NCBI RefSeq assembly: GCF_016827675.1
Contig: NZ_JAERJA010000002.1
Span: forward strand, 434,001-498,000
DNA: 64,000 bases
Direction of reading: 5' to 3'
Source of the DNA: Nocardioides limicola
GTDB taxonomy: Bacteria; Actinomycetota; Actinomycetes; Propionibacteriales; Nocardioidaceae
Shown here: positions 36,037-45,323 of the stretch, piece after piece
How the letters are laid out: each line of letters begins with the position of its first letter
Position numbering within the stretch: the first letter of the stretch is position 1
Translations under genes and position numbers: made by a program
Notes under the pieces: model-generated
What the model was told of the DNA's origin: nothing
Databases searched by the model: none
The model's input: the letters and a program-made list of their open reading frames with translations, nothing else

Positions 36037-37311
36037 TCAGCCGTCGAGGACCGACGCCCCCTCGATCACCCCGAGGGGTTCGGCGGCGATGTCGGAGCGG
36101 AGCTGCATCCCGTCGAAGGAGATCAGGTCGGCCGCCGCGTACGCCTGGGCGCGGGCGTCGACAACATCCGCGCCGACCGCCCGGACCGCCAGCACCCGGC
36201 CGCCAGCAGTCACCAGGTCACCGGCGTCGGTGACCGCGGTGCCGGCGTGGATCACGTCGATGCCCGGCAGCAGGTCCGCATCCGGGACCCCTACGATCAC
36301 GTCCCCCTTGGAGGATGACTCGGGGTAGCCAGCGGAGGCGAGCACAACGGTCACCGCAGCGCCCTGGGCGAACCGCGGCGCAGCCACCTCGTCGAGCCGT
36401 CCCTGGGCGGCTGCCAGCAGCAACTCACCCAGCGGCGACTCCAGCATCGCCAGCACCGGCTGGATGTCGGGGTCACCGAAACGCGCGTTGAACTCGATCA
36501 CCCGCGGGCCGGCCTCGGTGAGCGCCAGACCGACGTACAGGCAACCGACGTACGGCATCTCCCGACGCGCCATCTCGTCCAGCGTCGGCTGCACGACCGC
36601 GGCCAGCACCTGCTCGGCCAGGTCGTCCTGCGCCCATGGCAGCGGCGTATAGGAGCCCATCCCGCCGGTGTTGGGGCCGCGGCCGCCGTCGAAGATGCGC
36701 TTGAAGTCCTGCGCCGGCTGAAGCGCATAGGCTCGTTCGCCGTCGCAGACCGCGAACAGCGACACCTCGGGGCCGTCCAGGAACTCCTCGATCACCACCC
36801 GGCCACAGGCCGCCGCGTGGGCGAGCGCCTCGTCCCGGTCGTTGGTGACCACCACGCCCTTGCCGGCGGCCAACGCGTCGTCCTTCACCACGTACGGCGC
36901 ACCGAACTCATCCAGGGCCGCGGCGGCCTCCTCGGAGCTGCTGCACGTGTGGGCGCGGGCGGTGGGCACGCCGGCGGCGGCCATCACCTCCTTGGAGAAT
37001 GCCTTGGAGCCCTCGAGTTGCGCGGCAGCTTGCGACGGGCCGAAGCAGGCCACGCCGACCGCAGTCAACGCGTCGGCGACTCCGGCGACCAGCGGCGCCT
37101 CCGGGCCGACCACGACCAGGTCCGCGCCGATGCGCTGGGCCAGCGCCGCCACCTCGGGACCGTTCATCGGGTCCACGTCGTGGAGGGTGGCGAACTGGCC
37201 GATGCCGGGGTTGCCCGGGGCGGCGTGCACCTCGGTCACGCCCGGGTCCCTGGACAGGGCCAGGGCCAGTGCGTGCTCACGTCCACCAGAGCCGATCACG
37301 AGGGTCTTCAC
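36037..37311 (-). CDS. purD: Phosphoribosylamine-glycine ligase (GAR synthetase)
   Basis: 424 residues from GTG. This ATP-grasp enzyme condenses phosphoribosylamine with glycine in step two of the pathway. VIGSGGREHALALALSRD is the N-terminal signature, GVPTARAHTC leads into the ATP-grasp domain, and NTGGMGSYTPLPWA with YVGCLYVGLALTEAGPRVIEFNARFGDPD contain the metal/ATP ligands. No fusion to purM or purN. It converges with the membrane protein gene, and a VapC remnant lies in the 235-bp gap upstream. Confidence 0.97.
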   Translation of the reverse strand: MKTLVIGSGGREHALALALSRDPGVTEVHAAPGNPGIGQFATLHDVDPMNGPEVAALAQRIGADLVVVGPEAPLVAGVADALTAVGVACFGPSQAAAQLEGSKAFSKEVMAAAGVPTARAHTCSSSEEAAAALDEFGAPYVVKDDALAAGKGVVVTNDRDEALAHAAACGRVVIEEFLDGPEVSLFAVCDGERAYALQPAQDFKRIFDGGRGPNTGGMGSYTPLPWAQDDLAEQVLAAVVQPTLDEMARREMPYVGCLYVGLALTEAGPRVIEFNARFGDPDIQPVLAMLESPLGELLLAAAQGRLDEVAAPRFAQGAAVTVVLASAGYPESSSKGDVIVGVPDADLLPGIDVIHAGTAVTDAGDLVTAGGRVLAVRAVGADVVDARAQAYAAADLISFDGMQLRSDIAAEPLGVIEGASVLDG

Positions 37312-37357
37312 GGGCGGTGAGTCTACGGGCCCTTCCTGCGGCCTCCGTCCGGGTTCA

Positions 37358-37470
37358 CTAGGGCGGACGCAGGTCGCCGAACATCGGGAAGTGTGTGACG
37401 TCGCGCGTCCACAAGGTGCCGCCGTTGATCAGGGCCCGCCTGGCCGGGCTGGTTCCCACTAGGTGTGGCT
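37358..37470 (-). pseudogene. 3' fragment of a VapC-like PIN-domain toxin
   Basis: In one minus-strand frame this encodes GTSPARRALINGGTLWTRDVTHFPMFGDLRPP and a stop. The TLWTRDVTHFPMFxDLxPP end is the characteristic VapC/PIN C-terminus with the last conserved acidic residue. No upstream coding region, start codon or VapB antitoxin is present: a perfect palindrome begins where coding similarity ends. It looks like the relic of a deleted toxin-antitoxin pair. Family identification rests on this short end only. Confidence 0.5.
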
Positions 37471-37493
37471 TTCCAGTCACCCAGTGACTGGAA
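37471..37493. repeat. Perfect 10-bp-arm palindrome at the vapC remnant
   Basis: TTCCAGTCAC, loop CCA, GTGACTGGAA. It abuts the truncated vapC-like fragment; it may be a deletion scar, a hairpin terminator for purA (stop 54 bp to the right), or an operator. Confidence 0.6.
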
Positions 37494-37546
37494 TCCCACA
37501 TCCAAGGCCGGACTTGGGCCGCACCAGCGGCCCGCACACCGACCGA

Positions 37547-38830
37547 TCAGCCGTGCACCACGATGGTCTGCTCGCGGCCCGGACCGACGCCGATGCCCCA
37601 GAACTTCGCCCCCGACATCTCCTCCAGCGCCTTCACATAGGTCTGCGCGTTCGCCGGCAACTCACCGAAGCTGCGGCAGCCGGAGATGTCGCTCTTCCAA
37701 CCGTCGAAGTACTCATACACCGGCGTGGCGTGGTGGAACTCGGTCTGCGTCATCGGCATCTCATCGACCCGCTGGCCGTCCACCTCGTAGCCGACACACA
37801 CCGGGATCCGTTCGAACGAGTCGAGCACATCCAACTTGGTGAGGAAGAACTCGGTCAGCCCGTTCACCCGCGCCGAGTAGCGCGCGATCACCGCGTCGTA
37901 CCAGCCACACCGGCGGGTGCGGCCGGTGGAGACACCGATCTCGCCGCCGATCCGCTGCAACGCCTCACCGTCGGCGTCGAACAACTCCGTCGGGAACGGA
38001 CCCGACCCCACCCGGGTGGTGTAGGCCTTGATCACGCCGATCACCCGGTCGATCCGGGTCGGCCCCACCCCGGCGCCGACACAGACACCGCCGGCGACCG
38101 GGTTGGACGAGGTGACGAACGGGTAGGTGCCGTGATCCACGTCCAGCATCGTCGCCTGGGCGCCCTCGAAGAGCACCGTCTCGCCCCGGTCCAGCGCCTG
38201 GTTGAGCAGCAGCGAGGTGTCCGCGACCATCGGCCGCAACCTCTCGGCGTACGACGTGAGCTCGGCGACGATCGCCTCCACCTCGACCGCACGTCGGTTG
38301 TAGACCTTGGTCAGCAGGTGGTTGCGCAGGTCCAGCGCCGCCTCGACCTTCTGCCGCAGGATGCCCTCATCGAAGAGGTCGGCCACCCGGATCCCGACCC
38401 GGTTCACCTTGTCCGCGTACGCCGGGCCGATCCCGCGACCGGTGGTGCCGATCTGGTTCTTGCCGAGGAACCGCTCCGACACCTTGTCGATCGTGGAGTG
38501 GTAGGAGGCGATCACGTGGGCGTTCGCGCTGACCACCAGGTCGGCGACGTCGACGCCGCGTTCGATCAGGCCGTCGAGCTCCCGGAAGAGCGCCTCGGGT
38601 GAGACCACCACGCCGTTGGCGATCACGCTGGTGGCGCCGGGGGTGAGGATGCCGCTGGGCAGCAGGTGGGTGGCGTACTTCTCGCCGTTGACCACGATGG
38701 TGTGGCCGGCGTTGTGACCGCCGGAGGTCCGCACCACGTAGTCGATGGTGTCGGTGGTGGCGAGCTGGTCGGTCGCCTTGCCCTTGCCCTCGTCGCCCCA
38801 TTGGGCGCCCAGGATCACGATCGCAGGCAT
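37547..38830 (-). CDS. purA: Adenylosuccinate synthetase
   Basis: 427 residues. It joins IMP and aspartate with GTP, the first AMP-specific step. [18 protein letters not shown] is the GTP-binding P-loop variant, [14 protein letters not shown] the IMP/Mg region, and [12 protein letters not shown] and [11 protein letters not shown] are conserved substrate motifs. The ATG has AAGGAG about 8 nt upstream. It follows lysS by 39 bp on the same strand, suggesting co-transcription. Sequence is complete and unremarkable. Confidence 0.97.
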   Translation of the reverse strand: MPAIVILGAQWGDEGKGKATDQLATTDTIDYVVRTSGGHNAGHTIVVNGEKYATHLLPSGILTPGATSVIANGVVVSPEALFRELDGLIERGVDVADLVVSANAHVIASYHSTIDKVSERFLGKNQIGTTGRGIGPAYADKVNRVGIRVADLFDEGILRQKVEAALDLRNHLLTKVYNRRAVEVEAIVAELTSYAERLRPMVADTSLLLNQALDRGETVLFEGAQATMLDVDHGTYPFVTSSNPVAGGVCVGAGVGPTRIDRVIGVIKAYTTRVGSGPFPTELFDADGEALQRIGGEIGVSTGRTRRCGWYDAVIARYSARVNGLTEFFLTKLDVLDSFERIPVCVGYEVDGQRVDEMPMTQTEFHHATPVYEYFDGWKSDISGCRSFGELPANAQTYVKALEEMSGAKFWGIGVGPGREQTIVVHG

Positions 38831-38869
38831 CTAGCGCTCCTTGTCGGTGTGCTCGGTGTCGGTGCTCAG

Positions 38870-40402
38870 TCAGTGCTGCTCGGGCTTGAGGTGCGGGAAG
38901 AGGATCGTCTCGCGGATCCCGGCTCCGGTGAAGAGCATCACCAGCCGGTCGACACCCAGGCCCAGTCCACCCATCGGCGGGGCGCCGTACTCCAACGCCC
39001 GCAGGAAGTCCTCGTCCAACTGCATGGCTTCGGGATCACCGGCGGCGGCCAGCAGCGACTGCGTGGTCAGCACCTCCCGCTGGACGACCGGGTCGATCAA
39101 CTCACTGAACGCGGTGCCCCGCTCGATGCCGCCGATGATCAGGTCCCACGCCTCGATCAGTCGCGGGTCGTCGGGGTGCTGCCGGGCCAGCGGCTGCGCC
39201 GAGGCCGGGTAGTCGCACAGGAACGTCGGCTGCACCAGGGTGGGCTCGACGAGCTCGCCGAGCAGTTCCATCACCAGCGACGCGGCGTCGGCCTTGTCGT
39301 CGTACTCGATCTCGTGACGGTCCAGGTGAGCGCGGAGAGTGGCCACCTCGGTGTCCGGGGTGATCGTGTCCGCCACCGCCTCGGAGACGGCCTGGTAGAC
39401 GGGCAGCCAGCGCCACTCGGTGTCGAGGTCGATCACCCCGGCCGGGGTCTCGATCTGCCGGGAGCCGACCGCATCCGCGGCCGCCAGGAAGAGGTCCTTC
39501 ATCAGCGCCGCCATGGTGTGCTGGTCGCCGTAGGCCTGATAGGCCTCGAGCATCGTGAACTCGGGGCTGTGCGTGGAGTCGACGCCTTCGTTGCGGAAGA
39601 TCCGGCCGATCTCGTAGACCCGGTCGATGCCACCGACGACTGCCTTCTTCAGGTTCAGCTCCAACGCGATCCGGAGCGTCATCTCCTGGTCGAAGGCGTT
39701 GATATGGGTGCGGAACGGGCGCGCCTTGGCGCCGCCGTGGATCAACTGCAGCACCGGGGTCTCGATCTCGAGGTACTCCTGGTCCTCCAGTACGCCGCGG
39801 ATCGCCCGCATGATCGCCGCCCGGGCGCGGACCATGTCCCGGGCCTCCTGGCGGACGATCAGGTCGGCGTAGCGTTGCCGGACCCGGTGCTCCTCGGACA
39901 GGTCGTGGTGCAGCACCGGCAGCGGCCGCAACGCCTTGGACGCCATCGCCCATTCGGCCGCCATCACCGACAGTTCGCCGCGCCGGGAGGCGATCACTCG
40001 CCCGGTGACGAAGAGGTGGTCACCCAGATCCACGGTGTGCTTGAACGCATCCAGCGCCTCCTCACCGACCTCGGCCAGGCTGAGCATCACCTGAAGCCGG
40101 GTGCCGACGCCCTCCTGCAGGGTGGCGAAACAGAGCTTGCCGGTGTTGCGCAGGAAGACCACCCGGCCGGCGACACCGACCACGTCGTCGGTCTCCTGAC
40201 CGGCCTCCAGATGCCCCCACCCGTCGCGGACCTGCGCCAACGTGTGCGTGCGCGGCACCCGGACCGGGTACGGCGCCCGCCCCTCGGCCAGCATCTTCTC
40301 CCGCTTGCCGAGCCGGACCTGTCGCTGCTCGCCGGCCTCTGCGGCTGCGGCGTCGAGGGCCTGCTGGACGGCGTCCGGGGCGGTTGCTGGGGTGTCACTC
40401 AC
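38870..40402 (-). CDS. lysS: Lysyl-tRNA synthetase, class II
   Basis: 510 residues from the GTG at 40400-40402. An OB-fold anticodon-binding domain (residues ~60-180, with VGVAGRVVFLRNTGKLCFATLQ) precedes the class II core. Motif 2 appears as RIFRNEGVDSTHSPEFTMLEAY, and motif 3 as GLGLGVDRLVMLFTG. It charges tRNA-Lys. The frame is open about 47 codons upstream, but that extension is arginine-rich and unlike the family. It lies between purA and DUF3151 on the same strand; tight spacing suggests a shared transcript. Confidence 0.95.
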   Translation of the reverse strand: MSDTPATAPDAVQQALDAAAAEAGEQRQVRLGKREKMLAEGRAPYPVRVPRTHTLAQVRDGWGHLEAGQETDDVVGVAGRVVFLRNTGKLCFATLQEGVGTRLQVMLSLAEVGEEALDAFKHTVDLGDHLFVTGRVIASRRGELSVMAAEWAMASKALRPLPVLHHDLSEEHRVRQRYADLIVRQEARDMVRARAAIMRAIRGVLEDQEYLEIETPVLQLIHGGAKARPFRTHINAFDQEMTLRIALELNLKKAVVGGIDRVYEIGRIFRNEGVDSTHSPEFTMLEAYQAYGDQHTMAALMKDLFLAAADAVGSRQIETPAGVIDLDTEWRWLPVYQAVSEAVADTITPDTEVATLRAHLDRHEIEYDDKADAASLVMELLGELVEPTLVQPTFLCDYPASAQPLARQHPDDPRLIEAWDLIIGGIERGTAFSELIDPVVQREVLTTQSLLAAAGDPEAMQLDEDFLRALEYGAPPMGGLGLGVDRLVMLFTGAGIRETILFPHLKPEQH

Positions 40403-40463
40403 CGGGCAAGGGTACCGGCGGCGCCGACGCCGTCCCGAACCGCGGGCAGGGGGCGTGCGCTGC

Positions 40464-40877
40464 TCAGCCCAGCAGTTCGTCGTACGCCGTGGGGCTGGAG
40501 TCGCGCAGGAAGTCCGCGCACCGCTGCCACTCGGCGTCCTCACCGATCGCCTTGGCAGCCAGTGCCAGTTCGGCGAGTGCCTTCAAGAAGCCGCGGTTGG
40601 GCGCGTGCTCCCAGGGCACCGGCCCGTTGCCCTTCCAGCCGTTGCGGCGCAGCGTGTCCAACGACCGGTGGTAGCCGACTCGGGCGTACGCATAGACGGT
40701 CACCGGGTCCGCCGCGGCCTCCCGCGCCTGCCTGGCCAACGCCGCCCACGCGGCCGGGGATTCGGGGTGCTCGGCCACCACGTCGCGGGGCGCGCTGCCC
40801 GCCGACAACGAGGACTGCGCCGGGTCGTCGGGGAGGTGGGTGGGCGGGGGTCCGGCCATCAGGTCCTGGGGGCTCAT
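40464..40877 (-). CDS. DUF3151 family protein
   Basis: 137 residues. The core ESPAAWAALARQAREAA, YAYARVGYHRSLDTLRRNGWKG and GPVPWEHAPNRGFLKALAELA match the actinobacterial DUF3151 family, often found near fba and purA. It is soluble and helical, and no catalytic residues are evident. A degenerate TPR-like helical fold is possible. It is located between the antiporter gene (upstream, 36 bp) and lysS, all minus strand. The function is unknown. Confidence 0.88.
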   Translation of the reverse strand: MSPQDLMAGPPPTHLPDDPAQSSLSAGSAPRDVVAEHPESPAAWAALARQAREAAADPVTVYAYARVGYHRSLDTLRRNGWKGNGPVPWEHAPNRGFLKALAELALAAKAIGEDAEWQRCADFLRDSSPTAYDELLG

Positions 40878-40913
40878 GGGGCCATTGTGCCGCCCCGGCG
40901 AAGCGGGCCGGAC

Positions 40914-42566
40914 TCAGCCCAACTTGTCGGCGCCGGTCGCCGCGCCGTCGATGAACGGGGTGAGCAGCACGTCGGGCCGCAGCTCGCCGAGCACCCGCGC
41001 CTGGGCCGGGGAGGTGGCGGTCAGCGCGATACGTCCGGAGAATCCGTGCGTGCGCAACGCTTCCACCAGCGCGGACTGCGGATCGGGTCCCGCCAGCGGG
41101 CCGTGCGGATGGGCGATGGTGCTGACCACCCACCGTGCCGTGTGCAGTGGCAGCGACGCCGGGAAGTCCGGGTCGGTGACGTCTCCGTAGACGGCCGGGA
41201 TGCCAGCTGCCGCCGCGTGCCGGACGGCGGTCGGGTCGAAGTCGACACAGAGCAGCGTCCGGCCACGGGCGTGCAGTTCCTCGACCAGCGCCGTGCCGTA
41301 CCTGCCGAGCCCGAAGAGCACCGTGTCCACCACGGGCAGGTCGTCCGGCTCCTCGTGCCGGTCCTCACGGACCGGATTGCGCCGCTCGAAGGGCCCCAGC
41401 CACCGCTCCAGGCGCGCGTACAGCGATGCGGAGTAGAGGATCATGTAGGTGGAGGTGCCGATCGTGATCAGACCCACCACCGTGGTCAACCCGACCGCTT
41501 CGACGCCGATGTGGCCCAGGGTCAGCCCCATGGCCACGAAGACGAGCGAGAACTCGCTGATCTGGGCGACAGTGAGCCCGGCGAGGAAGCCGGTGCGCCG
41601 CCGGTAGCCCATCACCCCCATGATCACCATCACGATGAAGGGGTTGCCGACGAGCACGAACAGCGACAGCAGGATCGCGGCCGGCAGCTGGTCACCGATC
41701 AGCCCCAGGTCGAGCATCGAGCCCAGTTCGAGGAAGAAGAAGAGCAGCAGGAAGTCCCGCAGGCTGGAGAGCCGGGAGGCGATCGCGTCCCGGAAGCTGG
41801 TCGAGCCAAGCGAGACTCCGGCGACCAGGCCGCCCAGTTCCATGCTCAGCCCGAGGTAGTCAGCGGCCATCGCGAAACTCGCCGCCCAGGCCAGCGCGAA
41901 GAGCACCAGCAGCTCCTGGGAGCGGGAGATCCTGGCCAGGATGGGTTCGGCGAGGTAGCGCATGAACAGCGCCGCCACCGCGAGCAGGGCGACCGCGCCT
42001 GCCCCGACCCGGATCAGCGCCTCGGCACCCTCGTTCCCACCAGCGGCGCCGACGGTGGCCAGCACCGCCATCGCCACCACCACGACCAGGTCCTGGACGA
42101 TCAGGAACCCCAGCGCGATCCGGCCGTGCAGCGAGTCGAGCTCACGCTTGTCCGACAACAGCTTGACGATGATGATCGTGCTGGAGAAGGTCAGGGCCAC
42201 CGCGACATAGGCGCTGGTGACCACGCTCATCCCGAGGGCCAGGCAGATCGAGAAGCCGATCACGGAGGTGAACAGCACCTGACCCAGCCCGGTCAGCGCC
42301 GCCACCCGACCGAACCGGCGGATCAGGCCGAGATCCAGGTTCAGGCCGACCAGGAAGAGCAGCAGGGCGATCCCGAGCTTGGCGAGCGCGTGGATCTGCG
42401 CGGAGTCGCCGACCAGGTCGAGCCCGGACGGTCCGGCGATCAGACCGGCTGCGATGAAGCTGACGATCAGCGGCTGCCTGAGCATCAGGCCGACGAGCCC
42501 GACGGCCGCCCCGAGCAGCAGCAGGATCGTCAACTCCTCGAACGAGGATCCGTTCACGCCCCCCAC
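40914..42566 (-). CDS. Monovalent cation:proton antiporter-2 (Kef/CPA2-type) with TrkA-N domain
   Basis: 550 residues. Twelve or thirteen helices form the Na/H-exchanger domain: FLVGLNLDLGLIRRFGR, ALTFSSTIIIVKLLSDK and FLIVQDLVVVVAMA include the conserved QD pair. A cytosolic TrkA-N Rossmann domain follows, with VLFGLGRYGTALVEELHARGRT for nucleotide binding. No TrkA-C domain is visible. It probably exchanges K+ or Na+ for protons, gated by a nucleotide. The annotated GTG is at 42566; a GTG at 42557 has better Shine-Dalgarno spacing (GGAAGG, 8 nt). Confidence 0.9.
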   Translation of the reverse strand: MGGVNGSSFEELTILLLLGAAVGLVGLMLRQPLIVSFIAAGLIAGPSGLDLVGDSAQIHALAKLGIALLLFLVGLNLDLGLIRRFGRVAALTGLGQVLFTSVIGFSICLALGMSVVTSAYVAVALTFSSTIIIVKLLSDKRELDSLHGRIALGFLIVQDLVVVVAMAVLATVGAAGGNEGAEALIRVGAGAVALLAVAALFMRYLAEPILARISRSQELLVLFALAWAASFAMAADYLGLSMELGGLVAGVSLGSTSFRDAIASRLSSLRDFLLLFFFLELGSMLDLGLIGDQLPAAILLSLFVLVGNPFIVMVIMGVMGYRRRTGFLAGLTVAQISEFSLVFVAMGLTLGHIGVEAVGLTTVVGLITIGTSTYMILYSASLYARLERWLGPFERRNPVREDRHEEPDDLPVVDTVLFGLGRYGTALVEELHARGRTLLCVDFDPTAVRHAAAAGIPAVYGDVTDPDFPASLPLHTARWVVSTIAHPHGPLAGPDPQSALVEALRTHGFSGRIALTATSPAQARVLGELRPDVLLTPFIDGAATGADKLG

Positions 42567-42657
42567 CTTCCGCCTGGGTGCTCGTCGGTGCTGCTGAGAT
42601 CCGGGCCAGCCAGGGCCTCAGGAGCCATCACTGTGCGTGACAGTGGGCGTCGTCGGG

Positions 42658-43680
42658 TCAGCCGATCGTGGTGCCCGCGGACCGCAGGTTCTCACACGCG
42701 GTCACCACCCGTGCAGCCATCCCGGCCTCGGCGAGCTTGCCCCAGGCGCGCGGGTCGTACGCCTTCTTGTTGCCGACCTCCCCGTCGACCTTGAGCACGC
42801 CGTCGTAGTTCTTGAGCATGAAGTCGGCGGCCGGACGGGTGAAGGCGTACTGGGTGTCGGTGTCGACGTTCATCTTCACCACGCCGTAGTCGACGGCGGC
42901 GGCGATCTCCTCGGGCAGTGACCCGGAACCCCCGTGGAAGACGAAGTCGAAGGCACGGTCCTTGCCGGTGGCGTGCGCCACCGCCTCCTGGGCGGCCTTG
43001 AGGACCTCCGGGCGCAGCTTGACGTTGCCGGGCTTGTAGACGCCGTGCACGTTGCCGAAGGTCAGCGCGGTCAGATAGTGGCCGTTCTCGCCGGAGCCGA
43101 GCGCCTCGACGGTGGCCAGGGCGTCCTCGGGGGTGGTGTAGAGCTTCTCGTTGATCTCGTTCTCGACACCGTCCTCCTCGCCGCCGACGACACCGACCTC
43201 GATCTCGAGGATGATCTTGGCGGCGACGCAGTCAGCGAGCAACTGCTGGGCGATCTGCAGGTTCTCGTCCAACGGGACCGCGGAGCCGTCCCACATGTGC
43301 GACTGGAAGAGCGGCGCCTCACCGCGGGCGACCCGCTCCTTGGAGATCTCGAGCAGGGGCCGCACGAACCCGTCCAGCTTGTCCTTGGGGCAGTGGTCGG
43401 TGTGCAGCGCAATGTTGACCGGGTAGTTCTTCGCGACCTCGGCAGCGAACGCCGCGAACGCCACCGAGCCGGTGACCATGTGCTTGACGGTGGGGCCGGA
43501 GAGGTACTCGGCGCCCCCGGTGGAGATCTGGATGATGCCGTCCGAGCCAGCCTCGGCGAACCCCTGCAACGCCGCATGCAGCGTCTGCGACGAGGAGACG
43601 TTGATGGCCGGGTAGGCGAACGCGTTGGCCTTCGCGGCGGCCAGCATCTCGGAGTACTTCTCAGGGGTGGCGATCGGCAT
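42658..43680 (-). CDS. fbaA: Class II fructose-bisphosphate aldolase
   Basis: 340 residues, class IIA size. It interconverts fructose-1,6-bisphosphate with DHAP and glyceraldehyde-3-phosphate. Zinc-binding signatures are intact: IALHTDHCPKDKLDGFVRP with ligand histidine, ILEIEVGVVGGEEDG, NVHGVYKPGNVKL, and FVFHGGSGSLPEEI. The ATG at 43678-43680 is preceded by GGAGCAG-like sequence. It is a solitary glycolytic gene between the antiporter and TrmH genes on the minus strand, the same setting as in other Actinobacteria (recollection). Confidence 0.97.
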   Translation of the reverse strand: MPIATPEKYSEMLAAAKANAFAYPAINVSSSQTLHAALQGFAEAGSDGIIQISTGGAEYLSGPTVKHMVTGSVAFAAFAAEVAKNYPVNIALHTDHCPKDKLDGFVRPLLEISKERVARGEAPLFQSHMWDGSAVPLDENLQIAQQLLADCVAAKIILEIEVGVVGGEEDGVENEINEKLYTTPEDALATVEALGSGENGHYLTALTFGNVHGVYKPGNVKLRPEVLKAAQEAVAHATGKDRAFDFVFHGGSGSLPEEIAAAVDYGVVKMNVDTDTQYAFTRPAADFMLKNYDGVLKVDGEVGNKKAYDPRAWGKLAEAGMAARVVTACENLRSAGTTIG

Positions 43681-43786
43681 GGCGCGTACTGCTCCTCGAG
43701 GGTGTGCGACGAGTCGACTGGACGGACGGGTCGACCGTCAGCCTAGTGTCCCCGCCGGAAAGCACAACCGCGGATCCTGCGGCCGG

Positions 43787-44482
43787 TCAGCCCCGCCATG
43801 CATGGTCGGCGGACAGATCGGCATGCTGCACGATCCACGCATGCATCGCGATCGCGGCGGCGGCCGAGGCGTTGATCGACCGGGTGGAGCCGAACTGGGC
43901 GATCGAGAAGGTGCCGTCGCAGGCTGATCGCGCTGCCTCCGACAGCCCCGGCCCCTCCTGCCCGAAGAGGAAGCAGACCTTGCGGGGAATCGTCATCGTC
44001 TCCAGGTGCGCCGAACCCGGCAGGTTGTCGATGCCCAGCAGCGGTATCCCGCGCTCGCCGAGATAGTCGGCCAGATCCGCGGGGGTCGGATGATGCCGCA
44101 CGTGCTGGTAGCGGTCGGTGACCATGGCGCCGCGCCGGTTCCACCGCCGGTTGCCGACGATGTGCACTTCGGCAGCCAGGAACGCGTTCGCGCTCCGCAC
44201 CACGGTGCCGATGTTGAAGTCGTGCTGCCAGTTCTCGATGGCGACGTGGAAGTCGTGCCGACGGGTGTCCAGGTCGGCGACGATCGCCTCCATCGTCCAG
44301 TACCGGTACCGGTCCACGACGTTGCGCCGGTCGCCCTCGGCGAGCAACTGCTCGTCGTACTCCTCACCGGATGGCCAGGCCGCCCGGCCGCCCGGCCACG
44401 GTCCGACGCCAACCTCGGCCGGGCCGTGCGGCATCGGGTCGTACGGCGCCCGCTCGGGCTGCTCGGCGTCGGTGTCGGGCAT
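43787..44482 (-). CDS. SpoU/TrmH-family RNA methyltransferase
   Basis: 231 residues. The SPOUT knot motifs are visible: NIGTVVRSANAFLAAEVHIV (motif 1), CFLFGQEGPGLSEAA (motif 2) and FGSTRSINASAAAAIAMHAWI (motif 3). These bind S-adenosylmethionine for 2'-O-methylation of tRNA or rRNA. An N-terminal ~75-residue acidic extension (PYDPMPHGPAEVGVGPWPGG) precedes the domain. The exact target nucleotide cannot be read from sequence. It is divergent from the DedA gene with a 58-bp gap. Confidence 0.9.
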   Translation of the reverse strand: MPDTDAEQPERAPYDPMPHGPAEVGVGPWPGGRAAWPSGEEYDEQLLAEGDRRNVVDRYRYWTMEAIVADLDTRRHDFHVAIENWQHDFNIGTVVRSANAFLAAEVHIVGNRRWNRRGAMVTDRYQHVRHHPTPADLADYLGERGIPLLGIDNLPGSAHLETMTIPRKVCFLFGQEGPGLSEAARSACDGTFSIAQFGSTRSINASAAAAIAMHAWIVQHADLSADHAWRG

Positions 44483-44540
44483 GCGGGTGAGATTAGCGTT
44501 CTCCGCCCGGAGCCCTGGGGTCGGCGGCTAGGGTGGGCGG

Positions 44541-45215
44541 GTGCCGGAGTTCGTCGAGTTGATCCCGATGGTCCTCGGCATGGACTGGATGGACCCCACC
44601 TGGCTGCTGGATCAGTTCGGGGCCGCCTTCTTCTGGGTCTGCCTGGCGATCATCTTCATCGAGTGCGGACTGCTGTTCCCGTTCCTGCCCGGCGACACCC
44701 TGCTCTTCGCGGTGGGCCTCTTCGTCGCCACCGGACGGATCGACCTCATCTCCGACAGTCCACTCATCGACCTGGCCATCGCGCTGGTGCTGATGGCTGC
44801 AGCGGCGTTCGCCGGCAACGTGGTCGGCTACGAGATCGGGAGCAAGGTCGGTCCGCCGCTCTATCAACGCGACGGGCGGATCCTGAAACGGAAGTACTTC
44901 GACTCCACACACCTCTTCTTCGAACGGCACGGCAGCGCGGCGCTGATCATCGGACGCTTCTTCGCGTTCGTCAGGACCTTCGTGACCGTCGTGGCCGGCG
45001 CGACCAACATGGATCGCCGCAGGTTCTGGCTGTTCAGCTTCATCGGCGCCGTGATCTGGGTGGTGTCGATCACGACGCTGGGCTACTTCCTCGGCCGCTC
45101 GGTGCCCTCGCTGGGTGAGAACCTGGAGTTGGCGATGCTGGCGATCCTGGTCTTCTTCGCCATCCCGCTGGTCTGGGAGGGCGTCCGGCACCGGCGCGCC
45201 AAGGCCCGGGGATAG
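44541..45215 (+). CDS. DedA-family membrane protein (candidate undecaprenyl-phosphate translocase)
   Basis: 224 residues from GTG. DedA/SNARE-assoc motifs: FIECGLLFPFLPGDTLLFAVG near residue 40 and GRFFAFVRTFVTVVAGATNM near residue 140, including the conserved E, D and two R residues. About six hydrophobic segments are predicted. DedA members (UptA) are established C55-P carrier flippases or phosphatidylethanolamine scramblases. It is convergent with the DUF368 gene 108 bp away, another C55-P translocase family, separated by a 21-bp repeat array. Confidence 0.92.
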   Translation: MPEFVELIPMVLGMDWMDPTWLLDQFGAAFFWVCLAIIFIECGLLFPFLPGDTLLFAVGLFVATGRIDLISDSPLIDLAIALVLMAAAAFAGNVVGYEIGSKVGPPLYQRDGRILKRKYFDSTHLFFERHGSAALIIGRFFAFVRTFVTVVAGATNMDRRRFWLFSFIGAVIWVVSITTLGYFLGRSVPSLGENLELAMLAILVFFAIPLVWEGVRHRRAKARG

Positions 45216-45226
45216 TCCGGCCCAGA

Positions 45227-45320
45227 CCCAACTCGATGCGGATGGGGCCCAACTCGATTCGGATAGGGCCCAACTCGATGCGGATAGGGCCCAACTCGAT
45301 GCGGATGGGGCCCAACTCGG
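45227..45320. repeat. 21-bp tandem repeat between DedA and DUF368
   Basis: Five copies of CCCAACTCG start at 45227, 45248, 45269, 45290 and 45311, exactly 21 bp apart; the body is GATGCGGATGGGG with two single-base variants. On the minus strand each begins CGAGTTGGG, resembling the header of the 22-bp modules elsewhere in the window. It fills the gap between two convergent stops. Confidence 0.85.
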
Positions 45321-45323
45321 GGG

